From: Acidocella sp.
Lineage (GTDB): Bacteria > Pseudomonadota > Alphaproteobacteria > Acetobacterales > Acetobacteraceae
DNA length: 10,961 bases
Reading direction: 5' to 3'
Assembly (NCBI GenBank): GCA_028687415.1
Contig: JAQUAC010000053.1
Coordinates: 1 to 10,961, forward strand
Shown: positions 1 through 5,427 of the stretch, piece by piece
Layout of the letters: the number at the start of each line of letters is the position of its first letter
Position numbering within the stretch: position 1 is the first letter of the stretch
Translations under genes and position numbers: made by a program
Notes under the pieces: model-generated
What the model saw: the letters and a program-made list of their open reading frames with translations, nothing else
What the model was told of the DNA's origin: nothing
Database searches by the model: none

Positions 1-446
1 GCATTCCGGCCATCGAAGCCCTCGTCAACGATGCCGTCGCCAATGGCGCGGAATTGAAGACGGGCGGTCGCCGCATCGGCAACAAGGGCTATTTCTTCGA
101 GCCGACCGTGCTGACGGACATCCCCGCCGACGCGCGCGTGCTGAACGAGGAGCCGTTCGGCCCGCTGGCGTTGTTCATGCCGTTCGCCACGTTTGACGAC
201 GCGATCACGGAAGCCAACCGCCTGCCTTATGGCCTGGCCTCCTATGCCTATACGCATAGCACCACCACCGCCACGGCGCTGGGCGCGCAGATTGAGGCTG
301 GCATGGTGGCGATCAACCATCATGGCCTGGCTCTGCCGGAAACGCCGTTCGGCGGCGTGAAGGATAGCGGCTATGGCTCCGAGGGCGGGGCCGAGGGGCT
401 TGAGCCCTATCTGGTCACCAAGTTCGTGACGCAGGCGAGCGCGTAA
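1..446 (+). CDS. Aldehyde dehydrogenase, C-terminal part (succinate-semialdehyde dehydrogenase-like), 5' end outside window
   Basis: This is the C-terminal ~148 residues of an NAD(P)-dependent aldehyde dehydrogenase, which oxidises an aldehyde to its acid in the cytoplasm. The reading frame is open from base 3 to the TAA at 444-446 and has no plausible start inside the window, so the gene begins to the left. The frame contains NEEPFGP (about 147-167), whose Glu and Phe normally contact the nicotinamide ribose, then LPYGLASYAYT, and near the end ALPETPFGGVKDSGYGSEGG, typical of the succinate-semialdehyde dehydrogenase branch, where LPETPFGG-KxSGYG precedes a C-terminal VTKFVTQ strand. The catalytic Cys and general-base Glu are expected upstream and cannot be checked. 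The substrate is therefore inferred only to subfamily level; a related semialdehyde or aromatic aldehyde is possible. A terminator hairpin follows 16 bases after the stop. Confidence 0.92.
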   Translation, partial: IPAIEALVNDAVANGAELKTGGRRIGNKGYFFEPTVLTDIPADARVLNEEPFGPLALFMPFATFDDAITEANRLPYGLASYAYTHSTTTATALGAQIEAGMVAINHHGLALPETPFGGVKDSGYGSEGGAEGLEPYLVTKFVTQASA

Positions 447-462
447 GCGGCGCCAAACAAAC

Positions 463-493
463 AAGGCGGTACCCTGGCGGGTGCCGCCTTTTT
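463..493 (+). terminator. Rho-independent terminator after the aldehyde dehydrogenase
   Basis: An 11-bp stem has left arm AAGGCGGTACC (463-473) and right arm GGTGCCGCCTT (480-490), with one G-T wobble and a 6-base loop. A run of five T (489-493) overlaps the stem base. The geometry is that of an intrinsic terminator. It leaves only 32 bases before the cyclase start, so it may act as a partial terminator or attenuator between the two genes. Confidence 0.8.
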
Positions 494-510
494 GATTCAC
501 ACCCACCTGA

Positions 511-518
511 AGGGAGGT
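511..518 (+). promoter_or_regulatory. Strong ribosome binding site that fixes a TTG start
   Basis: AGGGAGGT lies 7 bases before the TTG at 526. An in-frame TGA at 508-510 rules out any start further upstream, and no ATG or GTG near the beginning of the frame has a comparable site. This supports TTG as the true start of the cyclase gene. Confidence 0.75.
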
Positions 519-525
519 CGCACGC

Positions 526-1281
526 TTGCTTCAACAGGCAGATAAGACGCCGTTATGGTCGTTGTATAACCAAGTGCTGCGCCATGCGCGCTATACCGAT
601 CTCACTCATGCTTTCATGCCCGGGCAGCCACATTTCCCGGCCTTCCCCGACGAGGCCAGGGAGACGCTGTTCACCGTGGCGGAACATGGGTTCGAGGTCA
701 TCCGCTATTCGCATGTCGGGCAATGGGGCACGCATGTGGACGCGCCGAGCCATTTCATTGCGGGCGGGCGGAGTGTGGACGAGATTCCCGTGACGGAGAT
801 GCTGCTGCCGCTGGTGGTGCTGGACATCAGCGCCCGCGCGGCGGCTGACCCGGACACCACGCCAACGCTGGCGGATGTCGAGGGCTGGGAGGCGCGGCAT
901 GGGCGCATTCCCGAGGGCGCGTTCGTGGCGCTGCGCACGGACTGGTCCAAGCGCTGGCCGGACCCGGTGGCCGTCGCCAACAAGGATGCCGCTGACGTGG
1001 CGCATTATCCCGGCTGGTCACGCGAGGTGCTGGAGCTGCTGATCGAGGGCCGCAAGGTGCGCGCTGTGGGCCATGAGGTGACGGATACGGACAGGGGGCT
1101 TTCCACCTCCAAGGGCGATTATGGGCTGGAGTCCTACGTGTTTAGCCAGAACCGCTGGCAGGTGGAGCTGATGGCGAATCTGGACCGGGTGCCGGAGGCT
1201 GGAGCGCTGCTATGGGCGAGCTGGCCGAAACCGCTGAAAGGCAGCGGGTTTCCGGCCAGACTCGTCGCCATTCATCCCTAA
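526..1281 (+). CDS. Cyclase-family (kynurenine formamidase-like) metal-dependent hydrolase
   Basis: A 251-residue cytoplasmic protein of the cyclase/KynB fold family (Pfam Cyclase), whose members hydrolyse amide or lactam bonds with a metal centre. It opens with DLTHAFMPGQPHFPAF (residues 25-40), matching the family's usual 'DL-H...P..P' start. The metal-binding block GQWGTHVDAPSHF lies at 65-77, with His70, Asp72 and His76 visible. The usual family motif is HxGTHxDxPxH; here the first His is Gln (66). Later blocks are FVALRTDWSKRW (133-144), GHEVTDTD (182-189) and WQVELMANLD (211-220). Length is normal for the family. The start is TTG at 526, chosen by the strong upstream ribosome binding site and an in-frame stop just before it. 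No signal peptide is seen. It could depend on read-through from the aldehyde dehydrogenase or on a promoter inside the terminator region. The substrate is unknown; kynurenine formamidase activity should not be assumed. Confidence 0.87.
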   Translation: MLQQADKTPLWSLYNQVLRHARYTDLTHAFMPGQPHFPAFPDEARETLFTVAEHGFEVIRYSHVGQWGTHVDAPSHFIAGGRSVDEIPVTEMLLPLVVLDISARAAADPDTTPTLADVEGWEARHGRIPEGAFVALRTDWSKRWPDPVAVANKDAADVAHYPGWSREVLELLIEGRKVRAVGHEVTDTDRGLSTSKGDYGLESYVFSQNRWQVELMANLDRVPEAGALLWASWPKPLKGSGFPARLVAIHP

Positions 1282-1283
1282 GC

Positions 1284-2924
1284 TCAGGCGGCGTTCGCCG
1301 CCGGGCCGTAGATCGCGCGCATGCGCTTTTTATCCAGCTTGCCGACGGAGGTTTTCTCCAGCTCCTGGGCAAAGATGACCTGATCCGGGATGGCGTAGCG
1401 GGACAGCTCGCCCGCCTCCACCCGCTTGCGCACTTCGGCCTTCAGATCATCCTCCGTGGCCTCGGCATCGGGTCTCAGCACTACCACGGCAATGGGCCGC
1501 TCGCCCCAGCGGGCGTTCTCTATGCCGATGACGGCGCATTCATTCACCGCCGGGTGGTGCAACAGGATGTTCTCCAGCGTCAGCGAGGAAATCCACTCGC
1601 CGCCGGTCTTGATGACATCCTTGCTGCGGTCGAGGATGTGCAGGTAGCCGTCCGGGTCGATGGTGCCGATATCCCCCGTATGCAGCCAGCCGCCGTGCCA
1701 CAGCGTTTCTGAGGCTTCCGGGTTCTTGGTGTAGCCTGCCGTGAGGCTGGGGGTGCGGGCGACGATCTCGCCCACGCTCTGCCCATCATGTGGCAGGGCA
1801 TTCATGTCCTCGTCTACCACGGCGATCTCGGCCAGCGCGCCGGGCAGGCCGGTGGTGCAGCGGATCGCCACGTCTTTCTCCGAGCCGGGCTCGCCTGGGT
1901 CGCTGTCGAGCTTCAACTGCGCCAGTGTGAGGATGGGGCAGGTCTCGGACATGCCGTAGCCGGTGAACACGTCAAGCCCGCGCGCCAGGGCGGCGCGGCA
2001 GAGCGATGGCGGCAGCGCCGAGCCGCCGATAACGACGTGCCAGCCACGCAGATCGATATCCTGCGCCTCGGGCGCGCTGAGGATCATGTGCAGGATGGTC
2101 GGCACGCAATGGGAGATGGTGACATTCTCCGTGGCCAGCAGCTTCAGCACCGTGGCGGGCAGGAAGCGGCCCGGATACACCTGCTGCATGCCCATCAGCG
2201 TGGCGACGTAAGGGAAACCCCAGGCATGGACATGGAACATCGGGGTGAGGGGGAGGTATACATCCTCGCGCGAGATGCGCCCGTTCACCCCGGCCATGAG
2301 GAAGGTTGACATCAGGGTAAGCGTGTGCAGCACCAGCTGACGGTGGGTGAAGTACACGCCCTTGGGCTGTCCGGTGGTGCCGGTGGTGTAGAAGGTGGTG
2401 GCGATGGTGTTCTCGTCGAAATCCGGGAACTCAGGCACTGGCGTGGCGGCGGCCAGCAGGGCCTCGTATTCCCCGGCATAAAGCGCATCGCCGATGGCAC
2501 CTTCCTCGCCGTCATCGGTCAGGCAGATGATATGCCGGAGCCGGGGCAGCTTGTGGCGGATCTGCTCAAAAACCGGGTAGAAATCCTTGTTGATGAGCAG
2601 GATTTCAGCCTCGGCATGGTCGATTGTGTAGGCGATCTGCTCCGGGCTCAGGCGGATATTCACCATCATCAGCGTGCAGCCCAACATGGGCACGGCGAAA
2701 TAGGCTTCCAGATAGCGGTGTGAATCCCAGTCCATCACCGCCACGCGCGTGTTGGCCATGGCCCCCAGCGCACCGAGAACGCCGCCGAACTGGTGGATTC
2801 GCGCGGCTAGCGTGGGGTAGCTGAAGCGCTGGGCGCCGCGATAGACGATCTCCTTACGGCTGGCCTGGGCCAGCGGGGTTTTGAGCAGGTTCTTGATAAG
2901 CAGCTGGTAATCCTGGGCCGGCAT
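1284..2924 (-). CDS. Fatty-acid--CoA ligase (AMP-forming acyl-CoA synthetase, AlkK-like)
   Basis: A 546-residue member of the ANL adenylate-forming superfamily, which activates a carboxylic acid with ATP to an acyl-AMP and then the CoA thioester. All core motifs are visible: phosphate-binding loop YTTGTTGQPKGV (179-190), PMFHVHAWGFP (228-238), TGYGMSE (321-327), LHTGD (414-418), the hinge and C-terminal domain entry LDRSKDVIKTGGEWIS (431-446), and the catalytic lysine of the C-terminal domain at Lys529 (SVGKLDKK). The overall pattern resembles medium/long-chain ligases of the AlkK/FadD3 type rather than acetyl-CoA synthetase; exact chain length cannot be read from sequence. The ATG start is supported by GGGAG (2933-2937 on the opposite strand), 8 bases upstream. 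It lies 78 bp after cmk on the same strand with its own candidate promoter, and ends two bases from the convergent cyclase stop codon. Confidence 0.94.
   Translation of the reverse strand: MPAQDYQLLIKNLLKTPLAQASRKEIVYRGAQRFSYPTLAARIHQFGGVLGALGAMANTRVAVMDWDSHRYLEAYFAVPMLGCTLMMVNIRLSPEQIAYTIDHAEAEILLINKDFYPVFEQIRHKLPRLRHIICLTDDGEEGAIGDALYAGEYEALLAAATPVPEFPDFDENTIATTFYTTGTTGQPKGVYFTHRQLVLHTLTLMSTFLMAGVNGRISREDVYLPLTPMFHVHAWGFPYVATLMGMQQVYPGRFLPATVLKLLATENVTISHCVPTILHMILSAPEAQDIDLRGWHVVIGGSALPPSLCRAALARGLDVFTGYGMSETCPILTLAQLKLDSDPGEPGSEKDVAIRCTTGLPGALAEIAVVDEDMNALPHDGQSVGEIVARTPSLTAGYTKNPEASETLWHGGWLHTGDIGTIDPDGYLHILDRSKDVIKTGGEWISSLTLENILLHHPAVNECAVIGIENARWGERPIAVVVLRPDAEATEDDLKAEVRKRVEAGELSRYAIPDQVIFAQELEKTSVGKLDKKRMRAIYGPAANAA
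1287..1302. repeat. Inverted repeat in the convergent 3' ends
   Basis: A perfect inverted repeat, GGCGGCG-TT-CGCCGCC, lies in the last codons of the acyl-CoA ligase gene, just past the cyclase stop. It has no T-run on either strand, so it is not a standard intrinsic terminator. It could be a hairpin that pauses polymerase or protects transcript ends, or simply a by-product of alanine codons in GC-rich DNA. Confidence 0.4.
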
Positions 2925-2956
2925 ATTTTCGCTCCCGGTTTATTTTGGTTGGGGCG

Positions 2957-2984
2957 ATAATGTCGGGTTTCAGCGTCTTGGCAA
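2957..2984 (-). promoter_or_regulatory. Candidate sigma70-type promoter for the acyl-CoA ligase
   Basis: On the minus strand, TTGCCA (2979-2984, 5/6 to the -35 consensus) is followed after 16 bases by CATTAT (2957-2962, 4/6 to the -10 consensus). A start near 2950 would give a ~26-base leader ending in the GGGAG site. The -35 lies within CTTGGCAAG (2977-2985), a short palindrome, and AAGCAA occurs twice 11 bases apart (2983-2988, 2994-2999), which could serve a regulator. This is pattern matching only; the surrounding ~78-bp gap holds nothing else I recognise and no clear terminator for cmk. Confidence 0.35.
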
Positions 2985-3002
2985 GCAAAAACTAAGCAAG
3001 GT

Positions 3003-3623
3003 TTACGTGGTCTTGCCGCGGATCAATTCCAGCGCGCGGATGAAGGCGGTCTCAATGTCCATTTCGGTGGTGTCGAAAATCGTCGCATCCGGGGCCGGAA
3101 CCAGCGGGGCGGTGGCGCGCTTGCTGTCGGCTTCGTCGCGAGCTTGCAGGTCGGCGGTCACGTCCTCGAGTGAAACATCCTCGCCACGGGAGCGCAGCTC
3201 TGTGTGGCGGCGCTGGGCGCGGGCGGGGACGCTGGCGGTGACAAAGAGTTTTACCTCGGCGCCGGGGAAAATGACGGTGCCGATGTCCCGTCCGTCCAGT
3301 ACTGCCCCGTGGGTGGTGCCGAAATTGCGCTGGAACTCCAGCAGCGCCTGGCGCACCGCGGGAATGGCGGCAACCTGGCTGGCGGCGAGGGAGGTGGCCG
3401 GGTCGCGCAAATCACTGCGGTTCAAATCCGTTTGGCCGAGGGATTTGGCGGCGGTGAGGGCGGCATCTGTGTCTGCCGGGCTGGCGCCGGAGTCCAGCAC
3501 GCGCTTGGCGGTGGCGCGGTAGAGGATGCCCGTGTCCAGATAAGGCAGGTTCAGGGTGGCGGCTATGCGGCGGGCAAGCGTGCCCTTGCCGGCGGCGGCG
3601 GGGCCGTCAATGGCGATAATCAT
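3003..3623 (-). CDS. cmk: Cytidylate kinase
   Basis: A 206-residue cytoplasmic nucleoside monophosphate kinase that phosphorylates CMP and dCMP with ATP, feeding nucleotide recycling and DNA/RNA/phospholipid precursors. The P-loop GPAAAGKGT is at 7-15, followed by YLDTGILYRA (28-37), where the family usually has LDTGALYR. DGRDIGTVIFPGA (110-122) is the CMP-binding signature, and RDEADSKRATAPLVPAPDA (162-180) matches the lid/arginine region typical of Cmk. Length is close to the usual ~210-230. The start ATG overlaps the aroA stop (ATGA, 3620-3623), with a GGAGG site inside the aroA end, indicating translational coupling. In many proteobacteria rpsA follows cmk; here an acyl-CoA ligase follows instead. 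Confidence 0.97.
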   Translation of the reverse strand: MIIAIDGPAAAGKGTLARRIAATLNLPYLDTGILYRATAKRVLDSGASPADTDAALTAAKSLGQTDLNRSDLRDPATSLAASQVAAIPAVRQALLEFQRNFGTTHGAVLDGRDIGTVIFPGAEVKLFVTASVPARAQRRHTELRSRGEDVSLEDVTADLQARDEADSKRATAPLVPAPDATIFDTTEMDIETAFIRALELIRGKTT

Positions 3624-4954
3624 GCAGCCTCCATGTGCGCGCCGAGCTTGCGCATGAGATTCAGAAAACCGGGGAAGGATGTGTCGATGAAGCTGGCGTC
3701 GTCGATCTGCACCGGCGCCGCGCTGGCTTGGCCCAGCACCAGGGCCGACATGGCGAGGCGGTGGTCCATGTGCGTCTCCACCAGCCCGCCGCCGGGGATG
3801 CTGCCGGTGCCATGGATGATGAGGTCGTCGCCCTCGATCTCCACCCGCACACCATTCACGCGCAGCAGGGCGGCGGTGGCGGTCAGGCGGTCGGATTCCT
3901 TCACCCGCAGCTCCGCGAGGCCGCGCAGGCGGGAGGTGCCATTTGCGGCGGCGCAGAGTACGGCGAGGATCGGGTATTCGTCGATCATGCTGGGGGCGCG
4001 CTCAGGCGGCACGTCCACGGCGCGGAGTTCGGTGTAGTCCACCACGATGTCACCAACCGGCTCGCCGCCCTGGGTGCGGGCGTTGCGGATGGCGAGGGGG
4101 GCGCCCATCTCGCGCAGAGTGTCGAACAGTCCGGTGCGCAGCTTGTTCAGCCCCACGCCCTCGACGATGAGGTGTGACCCCGGCACCAGCAGCCCGGCGG
4201 CGATGGGGAAGGCGGCGGAGGACGGATCGCCCGGCACCACCACATCCGCTGCCCGCAGCTCCGGCTGGCCGGTGAGGCGGATGATTAGCCCGCGCCCGGC
4301 TTGGGTGACTTTCACCACGGCGCCGAAATGCGTGAGCATGTTCTCGGAATGGTCGCGGGTGGGTTCGGGCTCTTCAACCTCGGTGATGCCGCGCGCATTG
4401 AGGCCCGCGAGCAGAATGGCGGATTTCACCTGTGCCGAGGCCACCGGCAGGCGGTAGGTGATGGGCAGCGGGTCGCGGGCGCCCAGAATGGTGAGCGGCA
4501 GGCGGTTGCCAGCGCGGGCAAAGAATTGCGCGCCGGAGGCTTTCAGCGGCTCCACCACGCGGCCCATCGGGCGTTTGCGCAGGCTGGCGTCGCCGGTCAT
4601 CACGGCGTAGATTTCATGTGTGGCGAGAATGCCGGCCAGAAGCCGGGCAGCTGTGCCGGAGTTTCCCATATCCAGCACATCCGCTGGTTCGGTTAGCCCG
4701 CCAATGCCGCGCCCGGCGACCAGCCAGTCCGCGCCGTCTTGCGAAATTTCAGCCCCCAGGGCGCGCATGGCGGCGGCGGTGCGCAGCACGTCCTCACCCT
4801 CCAGCAGGCCGGTGATGCGCGTCTGGCCCACCGCCAGCGCGCCGAACATGAGCGCGCGGTGGCTGATGGATTTGTCGCCAGGCACGCTAAGTGTGCCGGT
4901 GAGCGGGGCCGCCGGGCGGGCGGCGCGGTGCGGGCGGGGGGTGAGCGATTCCAT
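3620..4954 (-). CDS. aroA: 3-phosphoshikimate 1-carboxyvinyltransferase (EPSP synthase)
   Basis: A 444-residue shikimate-pathway enzyme that joins phosphoenolpyruvate to shikimate-3-phosphate. Visible landmarks are VPGDKSISHR (24-33, Lys28), TRITGLLEGEDV (45-56), MGNSGTAARLL (96-106), GDASLRKRPM (121-130), SAQVKSAILLAGL (173-185), RDHSE (200-204), PGDPSSAAFP (241-250), SMIDEYPILAV (322-332, with Asp325/Glu326 in the catalytic region), ELRVKESDRL (348-357) and DHRLAMS (397-403). GDKS, RDHSE, SAQVK and GLLEGEDV are features of class II EPSP synthases. The position that is Ala100 in the glyphosate-tolerant CP4 enzyme is Gly here (Gly100), so this enzyme carries the residue of sensitive enzymes at that site. 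The ATG at 4954 is the first start after an in-frame TAA (4964-4966) and has no clear ribosome binding site. It is divergent from the zinc-ribbon gene and coupled to cmk. Confidence 0.97.
   Translation of the reverse strand: MESLTPRPHRAARPAAPLTGTLSVPGDKSISHRALMFGALAVGQTRITGLLEGEDVLRTAAAMRALGAEISQDGADWLVAGRGIGGLTEPADVLDMGNSGTAARLLAGILATHEIYAVMTGDASLRKRPMGRVVEPLKASGAQFFARAGNRLPLTILGARDPLPITYRLPVASAQVKSAILLAGLNARGITEVEEPEPTRDHSENMLTHFGAVVKVTQAGRGLIIRLTGQPELRAADVVVPGDPSSAAFPIAAGLLVPGSHLIVEGVGLNKLRTGLFDTLREMGAPLAIRNARTQGGEPVGDIVVDYTELRAVDVPPERAPSMIDEYPILAVLCAAANGTSRLRGLAELRVKESDRLTATAALLRVNGVRVEIEGDDLIIHGTGSIPGGGLVETHMDHRLAMSALVLGQASAAPVQIDDASFIDTSFPGFLNLMRKLGAHMEAA
3628..3632 (-). promoter_or_regulatory. 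cmk ribosome binding site inside the aroA 3' end
   Basis: GGAGG on the minus strand sits 4 bases before the cmk ATG, within the final codons of aroA (Met-Glu-Ala-Ala-stop). It supports the overlapping start and translational coupling of aroA with cmk. Confidence 0.7.
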
Positions 4955-5053
4955 GCCGGGCGATTAGCATAAGGGAATGGGTTTGACATAGCGGAGCGGG
5001 CATGGCATCGCGCCGCCCTTGATAGATATTTCCGAATTGATTTGAGGTTGAAC
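4955..5053. promoter_or_regulatory. Divergent promoter region between aroA and the zinc-ribbon gene
   Basis: This 99-bp gap must hold the start signals of both flanking genes unless transcription enters from elsewhere. On the plus strand a perfect TTGACA lies at 4983-4988, but no good -10 follows at 16-18 bases; GATATT (5025-5030) is the best AT-rich hexamer nearby but is too far away to pair with it. On the minus strand TATGCT (4966-4971) could be an aroA -10 and would start transcripts only about 5 bases before the ATG. GAGGT (5044-5048), 5 bases before the ATG at 5054, is a good ribosome binding site for the zinc-ribbon gene. Confidence 0.4.
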
Positions 5054-5380
5054 ATGGCGAAACCGGAGCTTGGTGAAAAGCGTACCTGCGTGTCCTGTGG
5101 CGCGCGGTTTTTCGACCTCGGCAAGGAGCCGGCGGTGTGCCCGAAATGCGCGACAGAGCAGCCGGCCGAGCAGCCGCGCCTGAAGCGCGCGGCACCTATG
5201 CCGGAAGACGTGAAGAAAGTGGCCAAACCCGCCACGATTGACGCGGATGACGTGGATGTGGAGGTTGCTGACGACGCTGACGAGGATCTGCTGGAAGAGG
5301 CGGATGATCTCGATGACGACGCGGATGTGATTGAGGCGGATATCGACGTGCAGACCGAAGGCAATGACGACGAGCGGTAA
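5054..5380 (+). CDS. FYDLN-acid (TIGR02300-type) zinc-ribbon protein with acidic tail
   Basis: A 108-residue protein of a conserved alphaproteobacterial family of unknown function. The N-terminus MAKPELGEKRTC is the family's usual opening. Two Cys pairs, Cys12-x2-Cys15 and Cys29-x2-Cys32, form a likely zinc ribbon, and RFFDLGKEP (18-26) replaces the family's usual 'KFYDLNKDP'. A short basic/proline-rich linker (about 40-60) leads to an extremely acidic tail: 25 of residues 63-108 are Asp or Glu. No signal peptide or membrane segment is present, so it is probably cytoplasmic. The start is ATG at 5054 with GAGGT 5 bases upstream; an in-frame TTG at 5042 would place that site inside the gene and is less likely. 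It is divergent from aroA and ends at a strong terminator. The zinc ribbon plus acidic tail suggests contact with nucleic acid or a nucleic-acid-binding protein, but no function is established from this sequence. Confidence 0.87.
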   Translation: MAKPELGEKRTCVSCGARFFDLGKEPAVCPKCATEQPAEQPRLKRAAPMPEDVKKVAKPATIDADDVDVEVADDADEDLLEEADDLDDDADVIEADIDVQTEGNDDER

Positions 5381-5401
5381 GCGCGACGTCTGCCCCTGAA
5401 G

Positions 5402-5427
5402 AAACCCGGCTTTATGCCGGGTTTTTT
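5402..5427. terminator. Strong intrinsic terminator, probably bidirectional
   Basis: A perfect 9-bp stem, AAACCCGGC (5402-5410) and GCCGGGTTT (5416-5424), has a 5-base loop. On the plus strand T continues to 5427, giving a classic terminator 21 bases after the zinc-ribbon stop codon. Read from the minus strand the same stem ends in TTTC, a weaker T-tract, and lies directly after the AsmA gene's stop codon, so it likely ends both convergent transcripts. Confidence 0.88.

Noticed and set aside
3204..4037. Open frame of 277 codons on the plus strand spanning the aroA-cmk junction
   Set aside because: It crosses two unmistakable genes on the other strand, has low-complexity Gly/Ala/Arg composition, and shows no domain.
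5042..5053. TTG start for the zinc-ribbon gene giving four extra residues
   Set aside because: The GAGGT site (5044-5048) lies inside this extension and is well placed for the ATG at 5054; the family starts with Met-Ala-Lys-Pro.
5220..5360. Apparent short repeats (gatgac/gacgac-like) in the zinc-ribbon gene
   Set aside because: These are Asp/Glu codons of the acidic tail with irregular spacing, not a true tandem repeat or CRISPR-like array.
4693..5364. Minus-strand frame of 223 codons with a Ser-rich N-terminus opposite the zinc-ribbon gene
   Set aside because: The Ser run is simply the complement of the Asp/Glu-coding repeats of the acidic tail, and the rest is out of frame with aroA.
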